64,000 nt of DNA from Zymoseptoria tritici IPO323 (GCF_000219625.1 NC_018209.1:1116001-1180000), one strand, 5' to 3'; positions 20,592 through 33,169 are shown, counted from the first letter of the stretch. Translations and numbers: made by a program. The notes: generated by a model from the sequence alone, not told the origin.

Positions 20592-22175
20592 GGTTGTTCC
20601 GGATGGTGATGATTGTGCAATTGAGATGGTGTGAAGAGTGGTTTGATGATGAAAGTCGGCAAGGCAAAGTACGTATTGAATTGTTCTACTCGCAGCTTTC
20701 GGTTCCCGTGAATTGCTCTTTTTGCAGCTTTTCATTCACGTGAATCGCTCCACTTGCAGCTCGACCATCCGGCGCGCTGGTCGACAAACAGGTTCTTCGC
20801 CTTTCAACATCTTCTCGATTCATCTTTCGTCGTCCGAGAGACAGCAGTCGGTTCGACAATCTTGCTGGCAATTGCGCAGCAGAAAGGACGCACGGCGCGT
20901 GCAGCTTCTTCTGCTTTCGTTTGCTCTGCCTGCCTTTGCCATCATCACAGACACAAAGAGCTCTGCAATGAACAGAGGCAGGTCCCTCGGAAGACTGGCT
21001 CTTCCACAGTCGTATGCCGCCATCTGTACCATTCGCCTTACTCCCACTCTGTGCCCGACAACAACGCGACATCGGACCTACCCATGCATCTGCGAACATC
21101 TGGAACAACCCTGCACCACCACGTTTTCATAATCGGGTCCCAATCCTTGCAGCAAGATCAGCCCAACGACCCGGTGGCGCCCTCGTTCCAAGCATCTGCC
21201 AAGGCGAGCACGGAAGCATTCAAACTCGGGTTTGTGGGTCCTGCATGGGTCCAGAAGGATCCGCTGCTTTGACATGTGCCATGTGCGGACCTGTGCGTCG
21301 GGAGAGGGATGTGGTATGGATGCAGGCTGTTGAAAGTCTGCACGAGCGGCACAGGTTCGAATTGGGCGTTGTCCGAGGCCACCATGAGCTCTCGATCGGC
21401 TAAGGTGAGGTGTGCCTCGTCTCAGGGCCAGGCGAACGACGACGCGGGATGCAGACGAGCTTCCTCCCACGCTGGACGCGGGCTGAGAGCAATCGAGCAA
21501 TCTTCTCAGCCAGACCGACATTTCGTTCGACCTTCGCACGGCTCTCAGTCCTCGAAGCCGCGGCCGCTCTCGACCGTCAATACTCGCCGCGTTGAGCGAG
21601 GGTCCCATCTCCTCTTCGCACTCCCCATCGTCTAGACTAGCAGACCATGTCGTTGACTCGCTCCACATTAGCGCGATCAGATAAAAAATATCAGATGCCC
21701 CGCTTTGGATCAGATTAGACTTTTTCTCGCCTTTTTCTCAACCTCGTTCAGAATCGTCCCACGCTTGTTGTTGCTCATCATCCATCCCTCGGCTCGAACC
21801 CCACTTATTTATCACATCATTTTGCGGCCATTTCTTCCGATGAGAGAGACTCCGTTGATCGGTGTACATACGCAGCTGTGACGAGGGTGTGGATCCGGTC
21901 ATTCGTCGAGTGCACACCGCTTGCAAGGATCCACCGGGTGCGTGGAGGGTTTCGTTCATACGGCTGAGATCTCTTCCACGTCGGGCATCATTCGGCGGGA
22001 TGGGTACATTGCTCGCGTACGAAGTGCTCGGGCTGAGGACGGCCAAGAAATGTGGATGTTTGTGAACCGTTGGCGGTGCGGCTGGGCGGTTCAAACAGCG
22101 GAGGGATCCGGGAGAAGTCATGCCCTCATTTCTGAGCAAAATTTGGCGATCCTATACGACTCTCGAGGTACTCTT
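20592..22175. other. Intergenic region with short repeats
   Basis: About 1.6 kb lies between the acidic-protein gene and copia copy 2. At 20694-20760 there are about two imperfect copies of a 32-bp unit containing GTGAAT and CACGTG. At 21046-21099 there is a diverged copy of a segment also found at 19414-19496. A 196-codon minus-strand frame (21668-21078) has no recognisable domain and I do not call it. Confidence 0.45.
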
Positions 22176-22346
22176 TGTTATGATTGGACTTAAGCTGAGT
22201 GGAAGAAGACCTCTAATTGGCAGGTATATATTGTTATGCAGAGAGAATCTTAAGTGTGAGATTCTTACTTTAGCTATCTGTGTGTAGGAATGCCTTAGCA
22301 CTAGTTACGTGCACTTTACTAATAGTTAGTCTGATAATCCACAACA
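22176..22346 (-). repeat. 3' LTR of copia copy 2
   Basis: This 171-bp LTR is the left, outer-left copy on the plus strand. Its outer edge (22176-22210) is close to intact and its inner edge is mutated. A purine tract complement (CTCCCCTA, 22347-22354) lies next to it. Confidence 0.92.
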
Positions 22347-23422
22347 CTCCCCTATTAGTAGCTGCATTATTACGAGCTGTCTATTACCTAAATATAGCAG
22401 GTATTTACCTACTACGTAGCTAATGCTTAGCTTTAGCTTAATAAAAAGCATCTTCTTCTAGCTTTTTTATTCCTCTACTTTACAATCTACACCTCTTATC
22501 TATTTAGCTAATTTATTAGCTAATCTATTATCTATCCCTTATAGCTATTAACAATATAATTTATATTACTAGCTATAGCTTCTAGAAGAAGAGCAGCTTT
22601 CTCTGTCCCTAGGAAAACCTTCTAGCAAGTTATCGATAAAGCAAGAGCTGTTAGTAGTAGAGATCTCCTATAGATCTACAAAGATAGTTCTGTAGCACAT
22701 TAGACTATATATTAACTTATTAGAGGAGAGATAAACAGACACTATAATAGAGTAAATGTTAGGGCTTAGGGTCCCTTCTCTTTTGTAGCTTGCTTTAATA
22801 GGTTTATAGCTAAGCTTAATAAGGATCTCCTTACTACAGACCTTATTAATATAGTAATAGAGGAGCTATATAACCTAAGGGAGTAGGCCTTCCTAGTAGA
22901 AAACTACCCTAGTCTAACAACTCCTAATCCTTAGGGATTTGTGTTATACTATAACTAGACTCCTTTTAGCTAAATGTTAAGCTCTAACAAGGCAGAGATA
23001 AAGCAGTAGTTAGTAGTACAGCATCCTATATATGTTCTCCTTAAAATCCCTTCTTCCCTAATAGAAACTAACATTCTCCTAGGCTTTAAGTTAAGATTCT
23101 AGGGGAATTAGCTTAGTCTTTTAGTAGTAGTTCTAGGGGGGCAGGCTATAGGTTCTAGGATATGCTCTAATACTTTTGGGTTTTTATAGAAAAGTTTTCC
23201 TTTAGCTAGGTGTTTTTCTTATAGTTTCTTAGATGCTTTTGTAGAGGTATGTAGTTGCCTCCTTTCCTTTGTATAGATAAGAATAAAATAAGTGTTCTAA
23301 GTGTTGTGCTTCTTAGTTTTGTAACAAATAAAATAATATAATTCTAGGGAGGGAATCCTTCTTAGGTAGGAATGTAGGTACTAAGGCATAAATTTAAGAG
23401 CAATTTCCCTCTTCTTATTAAG

Positions 23423-23494
23423 GGCTGGTTAGTCTAGTAGTATGATTTCTAACTACAAATCAGAAGGTCACAGGTTCAATTTCTGTATCAGCCT
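23423..23494 (+). tRNA. tRNA-like cloverleaf (Cys-like, decayed) inside copia copy 2
   Basis: This 72-nt unit matches the one in copy 1, antisense to the element. The parts are acceptor stem GGCTGGT with ATCAGCC (all seven pairs, one G-T), D arm with A box TAGTCTAGTAG, anticodon loop CTACAAA, variable loop AGGTC, and T arm ACAGG/TTCAATT with B box GGTTCAATTTC. RIP-type mismatches occur in the anticodon and T stems. Downstream is an 8-bp inverted repeat (TCGTGCGA at 23501, TCGCACGA at 23535) and a T5 run at 23551-23555, a possible Pol III terminator. The anticodon ACA is unusual; GCA (Cys) before a G-to-A change is the simplest guess. It could be a captured genomic tRNA gene or the head of a tRNA-derived SINE-like unit. 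Confidence 0.6.
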
Positions 23495-26400
23495 CTTATT
23501 TCGTGCGACTATGTTAGGATGTGTTCCTCTTATGCTCGCACGAGATGCTCTTTTTAGTAGACGCCTACATTAGAGGATGGTGTTTAGGGATTTTGGTTTT
23601 GTTAGACAGTCTACAAGCTGCATATCTGTCCTTACAAACTCTACCTTAATACTCCCCTTGTTATATTGCTCTCTGTAGTAATAGTTCCTAAGAGAGACAT
23701 ATCTTAATCTTTTGGAGTTAGCATAGTTTTCTACAAGGCTAATAGCTAATTAATTGTCTACTTTAATAAGGATAGTAGAAATGCTTTTGGCCTAGGTAAA
23801 GGGCTAGAGCTTATTAATAAGATTCCTTACCTAATTCACTTCTCTTGTTGCCTTAGTAAGAGAGAGGTACTCTGCCTTAGTACTAGATAGCACTACTTCT
23901 TTCTGCAGTTAAGATCTCTAGATAACTAGGCCTCCTGCAATTTTAAAGAGCATTCCTAAGGTAGACCTAGATATGCTAGGATTACTAGCAAAGTTAGAGT
24001 CTAAGAATGCTTTAATCTAAATTTGCTCCTTAGTTTTCCTATATACAAGGCACTTATTAATTGTGCCTGTAACATATCTCTAGATGTGTTTAGCTACCTA
24101 AACATACAAAGGTCCTAGGTTCTAAAGGAACCTTGCATAGTAGTTAATAGCAAAACTAATATCTGGTCTAGTATAGTTTAACAGATGTTACAGTTCCCTA
24201 ATAATCTTGTTAAAGAGATTATAGTCCTCCTTTGTTCCCTTATCCTAGAGGGGTTTAAGGAGGGTGTTAAGGGGGTACTTAACACTCTTTGCATTACTAA
24301 GACTATGTCCTTAAAGTTTGTCTCTAGAATAGTGTTCCTAAGAGACAGACATAGAGCTATCTTTCCCTTCCTTTAGGTAAAGTCTAAGAAAGACATTAGT
24401 ATTAATAACCTTAATTATGTACTTCTGCTCTAATCCCTTAATTAGCTTGTTAATCTTATAGTCTAACTGTCTAAAGATCTAGAAGTTATCTATATAAAGG
24501 AGAACAAGGATGCCTTTCCCTTAAAAGAGGCAAGCATTACTAACAGTTCTTAACAGACTAAGCTTTTAGAGAGTGTCTATAGCATCGTAGTGCTAGAGAG
24601 CAGCTGCCTGCTTAAGCCTATACAGTCCTTTCTTAACATATATAATGTACTTGTAGGCATCTTTCTTAAAGAGATAAGCTCCCTCTAGTAGCTTAATAAA
24701 GATCTGCTTATCTAGGTTTGGATTTAGGAATGCAGTCTTAATATTAACTTGTCTCCTCTTCTAGCTAAAGTTAACTAAGAGGGACAGAAGTATTCTCCCT
24801 GTTGCAGCTCTTAGGGTAGGAGCAAAGGTATTAATATAGTTAAGTCCCTTCCTTTGTGTAAATCCCCTAGCTGTCTATCTAGCCTTGTACTTCTCTACAG
24901 TTCTATCTAGGAGCACCTTAATCTTAAAGACCTATTTCCCTATAAGAGGGACTCTCCCCTTAGGGAGGGTACTAATAAGTTTCTATTTAAGGCATCCTGT
25001 AGACTTAAGTAACTTAGCTTCCTTAATAATAGCTTTCTCCTATTCCTTATAGTTAGATCTAGAGAGAGCTTCCTTAACTGTCTTAGGATTAGACAGATTA
25101 GGATTTGTTGCTTTAAGTCCTATCTTCTAGATCTTGCTATAGTCTTTTCTTACAACTAATCTTCTACTTCTTAAGAGTCTAAATGTGCCTAAGCTTTTAG
25201 GACTTGCTTTATTACCTAATTTCTTAGGTCTCTTAGGGCTTCTCCCTACTTTCCTCTTTCCTATAATATAAATGTCTAGGAAGGGAGTTATAGCATAATC
25301 TTAGAGGTCTTCCCTTTTAGGGCAATTCTCTGCTAATGCTTAATATTATAGCTGTGTTAATAAGGCATTAGCCTGCTCCTAGAATCCCTTAGGACTTCCT
25401 TAGAATCCCTTAGGACTTCCTGTTTCCTTAGAAACATACTCCCCCTAAGCTAGCTAGGAGGCTTCTTTATGCTTAGTAGCCTCTAGCTAATTAGGCTTAG
25501 ACTACTTGTGTTAGTTATCCTAGGACTGTATATCCTAACCTAATGTTTGCTCCCCCTAAGATGTTAAAAGGGAGGCTTAGTTTCTCTCTCTCTACATAGT
25601 ATTAAATATGTTCTCTACTTCTTAAAGATAAGAAGTAGTAAGAGGTTAGGCATCTTGCCCTTAGGCATCCTAGCCCTAATCTTAATCCTTAGTGTAGATA
25701 GTATAGACTTCCTATTCTATAGCAATAAGTTGCATTAGTTGCAGGAAACTCTCCCCCTAGAAGTCTAGGGCAGCAGGTATTATACTGTATACCTTATCCT
25801 TATTATATGTTACATAAGGAGAGGTTACAATCTTGTGCTAAAACCTAGCAAGGGTAGATAGTTCAAACTTCTAAACTATATAGTTAGTTAAAGTGTTCTC
25901 CTAGAATCCTAGATTCTAGTATTTCTCTGCTCTAGGATAGAACTTCTATAAATTAGGTCTCCCCTAATTATGCAGATATGCTCTGCATCTAAATCTCCTA
26001 ACCTTTGTTAGATTAATATATAGAGTTCTAGCATTAAGATCTTAATTAAATTCCTAAAGAGGAATTTTGTTAGTTAACAGGCATACTAGCCTGTTAGTAA
26101 GGAAGATTGCATATGCAACTGCAAAACTCTAGAAAGGGAGAGGTAGGCTAGAGTTAATTATTATTGCTCTTGCCTTGTTAAGGATAACCTTGTTAGATAA
26201 TTCTACAATTCTATTCTACTTAGGAGTATAGGGAGCTAAGAAATCCTATCTTAGTCCCTTATTCTCTGCAAATGTAATTAGATTATTGTTGTCAAACTCT
26301 CCTCCTCTATCTAAGAACTAGATCTTAACTATCTTTTTGTACTAGTTGAATGTCTTAGTAGTCTATTTCTTAATAATTTGTGCAGCTTGTAATTTAAGCT

Positions 26401-28356
26401 TGCAGAAGATGGCCTATCTCCTTCTTAACTTTGCATTAGTAATTATAAGGATGCACTTGTATCTAAAGATGTCTAGTAGAAAGATTAGTCCTATAATGTT
26501 AATATAGACCTTATCTAATAAGGATTAAGGTGTTAGTCTTAGAGTTCTTAATACTACTCTCTGTAACCTTGCAAGCTTGCATAGCTTACAGTGCTTAAGT
26601 GTAGATGTGTTAATCTACTTAAGTCCTTAGACTTAAGCCTTTGTTGCACTAAGAATCTTGTTCCTTATATAGCCTAGTCTCTAGTGCTATCTTGTTATAT
26701 TAGCCTTAGGCATAGTAAAGGCTAGACAGGACATGTTCTTATTAGTTGTAGAAGCAACTTTAGTACTCCCCTTAGGAAGAGAGACAGTTGCATTCTAGAG
26801 GATTAGAACATTATAAGTAGACTAAATCTTGCCTATCTTCTTACTATTCCTTAGAATGCATAAAGATAGCCTATCCAGGTAGACCTTGCACTTTAGCTAA
26901 AGAGTCTCTACTAAGATAAGGTTGTAATTAAAGTTAGGAGAGTACAACACATCTTGCAAGGTAATGTTTAACTTATTCCCCTTGTACTTTATTATAATCC
27001 TTACACTTCCTAAGTGTGTAACTATGCTTTGTCTAATAGCTTAAGAGAACCTAATTAGGGTTTCTAGGGGTTTAAGGTCTAAGAACTAGGACTTGTTATT
27101 AAAGAAGTAGTATAATATACTAGAATCCTAGATAATAGTATTACTCCTTTGTATTCTAGCAGCAGCAATTGCTGCTCCTGCAAATAAGCTGTCTAAATTA
27201 GAGCCTAAGCCTGTATTAGAAGAGGAGATAGGCTTAATTGCTGCAGCACCCTTTCCTCCCTTCTTATTATGTCTCTTGCTCTTGTCTTAGGACTTTTTCT
27301 TGTCCTTGTTAGATCCTCCTTTTCCTCTATATACCTAGGACTTTAGGGCCTTGTTAGGGTGCTTCTTAAAGCAATCTGCATTTGTGTAGATATAATAAGT
27401 ACACTTAGTACACTAATTATTATCTACTGCAGCACCCCTAAATCCTCCTGCTGTCCTCTATGTCTGTAGAGGAGGTTCCTTAATTAATAAGGTAATTAGC
27501 TCTTTAAGAGTTGTGTTCTTAATATAATAGGATTGTCTCTAGCTTCTTAGGTATTCTAGATAGTAGAGGCCCTAGATAAAGAACAGCCTAATCTGCTTAT
27601 TACTAAAGGTAAGCTTTAAGACTAGAATGCTCTTAGACCTAGAGTATTGTTCTGTTATAGAGATGTACTTGTAATGCTACTTCTAGAAGTCCTTACAGTA
27701 CTTCTAAGTGTTTGTTCCTTAGATCTTAATATTGCTAATTCTAAGAATCCTTAGGCTATTATAAATGTTTATAGTTACAACAGGCCTGTAGGTAGCTGCA
27801 ACAGTATTATACAGTTCCTTAGCTGTCTTCTCTGTATCCCTAAAGTTAGGCCTTAGAGATTAGTTAATCCTTTTGCTAACAATCCCGTATGCAATTAGGT
27901 TATACTTGTGCTAGACTTAGAGAGGAGTTGGTCTTAGTCCACCAGTCAGAATGGGTTCTGTTACTAGAGTGTCCCCTCCTTAGGAAGGAGTTAGAGCCTA
28001 GGAGGATAAAGTAGTACTCTCCTCAGTTGGTAGAGAGGGATATCTAACTTTAATTCCTAGCTTTGGTTAGGCAGGGCACTAGGGAATGTTATAAAAGACA
28101 TAGCCTAACACCTCCTTGTCTATAAGGGCTGCTTTAAGCATCCTTAACCAGTCTGAGAAGTTGCTTCCCTTTCTTAGGACTTTATTCTCCTTCGCAGTCT
28201 TAAACTTATTAGCCTGCATTGCGGCTGTTGTTGTAACTAGCTCTTTCTCGGCTCGCTAGTTAACTGTCTAAACAGTGTACAGTAAGGTTCTAGTAGCTGC
28301 GCTTAGAACAGACAATTCTTCCTTAAGTGTGCAGTAGTTACGCCGGGCTTATAACC

Positions 28357-28527
28357 TGTTGTAATTAGACTTAAGCTAAGTAGAAGAAGACCTCTAATTG
28401 GCAGGTATATATTGTTATGCAGAGAGAATCTTAAGTGTAAGATTCTCACTTTAGCTATCTGTGTGTGGGAATGCCTTGGCACTAGTCACGTGCACTTCAC
28501 TAATGGTCAGTCTGATGATCCACAACA
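28357..28527 (-). repeat. 5' LTR of copia copy 2
   Basis: This 171-bp LTR has a nearly intact outer right edge (TGATGATCCACAACA) and a mutated inner left edge. The primer-binding site lies at 28344-28356 on the minus strand. Confidence 0.92.
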
Positions 28528-28572
28528 CTCTTCCGTCGACTTGCGGCATGTCAGATGAGGCGCGAGCTCCCC

Positions 28573-28682
28573 GTGGGTGTAGCTGACCTCACAGCGCTAA
28601 AATCTCGGTAAATCCGCGCTAAACGCGGGTAACATCCGTACTTAGATGCAAAAATTTTCACTGTAAGCCGAGCTTCCCGAGA
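28573..28682 (+). repeat. Left terminal inverted repeat of the DNA transposon
   Basis: The core CTGACCTCACAGCGCTAA starts at 28583 and a subterminal CTGTAAGCCGAGCT lies at 28660-28676. Both are matched in inverted orientation at the right end, with diverged sequence between. Confidence 0.75.
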
Positions 28683-28879
28683 TCCTTACTATTACATTAA
28701 CATTATTACCGACATTGTATATTCTATTACCTACATTGCAACATAGCGGCATAGCGTCCTTATAATCTATTTCTTGTCTCTCGAAACCTACAGAACCCTA
28801 CGGCCTATTAGGTTATCGAGCAACAACAAGCCGCGGCATTACAAGACTTCGGCAGGTAGGTAGAAGGGGTCGCAAATGT

Positions 28880-31800
28880 AACTTAACGTTATAGCTAATA
28901 TTACCCTAGATATTATCTATAAGGTCACGCGCGACATTATAGCTAATTTCGATAAATAGGGACGTCGAATCCTATACTACCTCTCCGAACGTACACGTGC
29001 CTTTAAGATTAAACATTACGTTCTAATTCCCGAATATCTAAGAACCGCACTATATAGCATCGGCTATATTATCGATATACGAGCAATCCCGGAGATCCGA
29101 CTAGCTACAGACAAGATTATCCTAAAGGAGATCTAGGGCGCGGTATAGACATTATCGATAAGCTCGGCGATAGGGTTAGGGGTAACCTTATAGTTAATAC
29201 TATTGCTAACATCGCTAGATCTAATATACGAACAAGCAGATTAAAGGTCTGCATATGTCGACAAGCCCTTTCCTTAGAAACGCTCGTATCCTTCGACTTG
29301 TAAAACAGTGCAGTAGTATTAAACACTACGAGTATATCGTGCTAGAGGTTATTAATCGATTCTACTCGAATGCAGACGAGCAAGAGTAGATGTAGTACCG
29401 AGCTATCCGTAACCGACAGGGTGCTACCGCATATAAGGCTATAGATAACCGCGCACGTGCTAACATCGAATTTACTACGATTCACAACCGTTTTTAAAAC
29501 TCCCGTGTATGCACGCCTTATCTAGCGACCTGCACGATAATTTTCCGATAGGATACAATACTAGTAAGATTATCTATACTATCCCGGCTAATATTATAGC
29601 TAAGCACCTAGATATTATTACAGAACGTTCTTAACTACTTTAGCGCTTTTATCTAGTGTATCTACTACGACTACTATACGGCACCTCTGCATATGCATAA
29701 GTAGTTTGCGCCGAACGGTTACTTTAGTCTTAATCGATTCGACGAGCTCTTTAACAATCCTTATACTATTACACTACTGGCAGACGAGTGCTATGCCTAT
29801 AAGGGCAACTAGTGCCGGAGATTTATATGCGGTAAGCTTATTAACTAGGTCATCGATTATATTATGTGTAAGGACATCGCTATTATTACTAATAGCGTTA
29901 CTTATAATAACACCGCCGACCTTAGTAGCGACCTCGCTAATAAGATTATAGGAAAGTATTATCCTACCGGTGTTAGCTAATTTGTTTAACAACGAGTACT
30001 ATGTTAAGCAAAATTTACATAGCTAGTACTACTCGACTTTAATAGAACTCTAACGATAATTCTCGTTGCGGAAGGGATACATAACTATCCTTTAAATAGC
30101 CCGAACAAGCTACCTACATAGATCCGGAACGAGATCTAGAACGTTTTGCTTAGGACAAGGGACCCAACCTTAACAACAAGTATAGTATTATCGGCGAGAT
30201 TATATATAGCATTATAGCTAACATTGTTAGACAAATTCAGAGTTAACCCTCTCGTAAAGGCGTAGATTAAGTTATATAATGTCGAAATACTAGAGGATGT
30301 TTATAATGCTTTAAACTGCAATAATATCGTAGGCAGCATAATCCGTAAGATAAAGGTCCTTATATAGCCAGGTAGCCGGTCGGTGCAAACCCTACACTAG
30401 GTTTAGATAGCAGAGCAGGAAAAGCTAGCCGATAAGGTAAGATTAACTGTAATATTATGCATAACCTTATCCCCTAGCTTACCGGTAACCTTAGTAATAC
30501 CTCCGCGACATCTAGTATAGCGATAACCTCGAGCAATAGATCGTTATATACATGTTCGACGATTAAGCTTAGATCTAGGCTAGTTTAACCGCTTTCGAGA
30601 TTAACATAACGTTTAAACGTCTCGAACATCGCATTACCTAAGATAACGAGGTGCTCTTTACATGCGAAGGCGAAAGTAACTACAGTAAGATAACCTATGG
30701 CCTTATACATAACCTCGGTAATAATGTTACCCGTAGGGTTACTAATTCTTTTCTAGTTTTCCCTCTTTGTTGCGTATATAGAAACTTCCGTAGGGACTAA
30801 TTCTAGCGACGGCTATTCTATCGTGTCTTCGATGTACTTGCCCGGGTCCTTAGTAAGGAGCGGATTTATTAGCGGCATATCTACGGCCGGGGCTTTGCGT
30901 GTGTTAAGAGCGACTAGTCCGGAGAGCAACATTTAGGTAGGTAATGTTAAGGATACCCTCGCTAATAATCCTTTCTATAATCCTATCTATAACCTTAGCC
31001 GTAAGCTCCTTCTTTAGTACCGTCCTAATATAATAGTAGGACTTAGTTAATACCTCGAGGATATTAAACTCCCTAGTTAAAACCTCGCTAGAGACTAGCG
31101 AGAACATCTACGAGATGTTCTTATAATATGCCGTGTTCACTTCTTTCGCAATATCGACGAGAAGTTCGGCAAGAACCTAGCCCTTTGGGAAGCTATTAGC
31201 TAGATAAAGTTACTTACGACAGCAGTAATATAGGAAGAGTATTAGGGATTAGTACATGCTTTGCGGGGTAGGTAACGTTACTAATAGCCTTACCGATAAC
31301 CTCGTAGCTAACATTAAGCAGCACACCCGGATCCCGAAGTCGCAAATTAGGCACAGAACAAGGACAATAAGTATGTTGCGTATAGTATCTCTAGCTACTT
31401 TACCTGTGTTCCGAGGGAGGTATGGCTTAGCGAACGCCCTAATACGAACTCTAATAAGCAATCGGGGTAGGTAGGCTAGTCCTTAGGGAAAGGTAACGTT
31501 ATGCCTAATATTAGCGGTAATAATATGCGTAATCTTATACTAACTCCTTCCTAGGATGTGACCTCGTCCTTGCTTATAAGAATAGGAAGTTAATTAATGC
31601 TTAGGCTATTAGCTAATAGGGAGGGCGAGCTAAGTATAGACAATAGACGTACTAAAAGGATCCCTCGGCATAGAAGCGGGTAGAGAAAAACCTGCGACGT
31701 CTTAGTAAGGTTATCGCTAATATTAAGGGTAACATCGCTAATATAGCTAGCGTTAAAACGCGAAAAGAAGTGGGAACAAGAGCAGGCCGAACGTCGTCGC

Positions 31801-32540
31801 CTTCGAGACGCCGCACGGAGGAACGGTAGTAATAACGACGATAACGACAGCGGCGATAATACGGACGACCGTGCAGAACAACAACGTACGCGGGCGCAAC
31901 GACGAAGAGACAACCCTGAAGTTAGACATCCAGATGATATTAGCGATAATAACAGCGGTAATAATATAGATAACCCCCTACCCCCTAATCCTAATAATGT
32001 AGCTATAAGGTAGTTAGAGAATGTTCAAAACAGTTCGCGAGTCTATAAAGAGGGCCGTAGACGGGGTCGTTCGCGGGGTCGTAGACGAGGGAAAGCATTA
32101 AGCGCGAGCTTATCACGGACACTATAGTCGACACTACAGTCTAGTCGGACATTAGCATCGATTCCTTCGGCTTCTATAAGGCAGACTCCTACCTCTATCG
32201 GCCCTAATCCTCCCTAACTAAGGTATGTTGTTACCGGTAATATTACGGATGTTACTATAGCTAACATTAGGTCTCTAGCACTTCTGCAGACACCGAATAT
32301 AAGGACAACATGCTAGCTTATAAGCGTACACGCAATGCGGTAAATAAATCGCGGATTCGGGTACTTCTAGAAGGAGGGCTAGATCTAGGACTACTGCGTC
32401 TATAATGTTATCTATAGCAACATAGATGACATTATCGTTAAGATTACCCGCGATGTTAGACTCCTTGGTCCGGTTCCCCTTTCCTATGTCGACCGATAGG
32501 GTTAGGGTTATTAGGGATAAAAACGCTATTCTAGTTAACA
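28880..32540 (+). pseudogene. Decayed transposase-like gene (left gene of the DNA transposon)
   Basis: Coherent protein segments can be read on the plus strand across several frames. The list is a basic start region near 28950-29120; KQCSSIKHYEYIVLEVINRF near 29310; APLHMHKQFAPNGYFSLNRF near 29690; an EGIHNYPL stretch near 30075; and RVFDVLARVL plus HIYGRGFACVKSD near 30810-30910. CRVHFFRNID near 31130 and a very basic Arg/Glu-rich tail near 31760-32110 complete it. Stops fall mainly at Gln and Trp codons. Homology to MULE transposases is suggested by the His-rich zinc-binding-like region, the HGxG-like stretch and CxVHFxRN, recalled rather than searched. Between the segments lie short arrays of a 12-bp unit that read as in-frame tetrapeptides such as GNVT and DNLV. 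Confidence 0.55.
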
Positions 32541-32549
32541 TTGTAGTAT

Positions 32550-33165
32550 AAGAGCTATTTATTATATATGTCGAGCGATATATCTAGTATATTAATAGCT
32601 GTATAGTATATAAACGCTACTCTAGTATATATAATAATAGATTAGGCTATAAGCGTAGTTTAAGCATGATTTAACGTCTACGAGATAGATATACTAGATT
32701 AACGCGTATATAGTATATATATAAGCACTATCCTAGTATATATTAGGCTACGAGCGTAGTTTAGGGACTATATACCGTTATATATAAACGCTATCCTAGT
32801 ATATATAATATGTTAGGCTATACGCTTAGTTTTAAGACTATTTATCGTCTACGAGATAGATATACTAGACTAACGCGTATATAACTATATGTATACACGC
32901 GACCCTAATATATAATAGGCTACGAGCTAGCTTAATAAGTATCTCTCGTCTATAAGATAGACATACTAGATTAACCCGCATATAGTAGTATATATATAAA
33001 CACTATTCTAGTATTTATTAGGCTACGAGCATACTTTAATAACTATTATCTATATATATAAAATAGATATAGATAATTAACGCGTATAGAGCATATATAT
33101 AAACGCTATTCTAGTATATATCGCGGTCTAAGAGCTATTAATTATATATGTCGAGCGATTATAAG
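32550..33165. repeat. AT-rich imperfect tandem repeats between two convergent transposon genes
   Basis: About five to six diverged copies of a unit of roughly 100-130 bp, with recurring blocks AGGCTACGAGCGTAGTTTA, GAGATAGATATACTAGATTAACGCG and AAACGCTATCCTAGTATATAT. The block is bordered on both sides by a related sequence, AGAGCTATT.ATTATATATGTCGAGCGAT (32552 and 33132). It may act as a shared transcription end region. Confidence 0.6.
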
Positions 33166-33169
33166 AAGA

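Larger units (their letters stand above)
22176..28527 (-). mobile_element. Ty1/copia LTR retrotransposon, copy 2, RIP-mutated, full structure
   Basis: This is a 6,352-bp relative of copy 1 in reverse orientation, with 171-bp LTRs and a perfect target duplication CTCTT (22171-22175 and 28528-28532). It keeps the integrase region that copy 1 lacks (about 25768-26635). Domains read on the minus strand: gag near 28210, zinc knuckle near 27390, protease near 27110, integrase about 26690-25770, reverse transcriptase about 25000-24480 with an Asp-to-Asn change at the second catalytic aspartate, and RNase H ending near 23600. All frames are broken by TAG/TAA, so it is inactive. One Trp codon that is a stop in copy 1 (near 4236) is still TGG here (near 28152). 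The two copies therefore carry independent mutation sets. Confidence 0.93.

Noticed and set aside
21078..21668. A 196-codon minus frame between the acidic gene and copia copy 2
   Set aside because: No domain, Arg/Ser-rich composition, overlaps a duplicated non-coding segment, and plus-strand frames overlap it too.
22346..23420. A captured host gene in the 3' region of the copia element
   Set aside because: Some stretches look codable on either strand, but RIP has removed the information needed to decide and no motif is recognisable.
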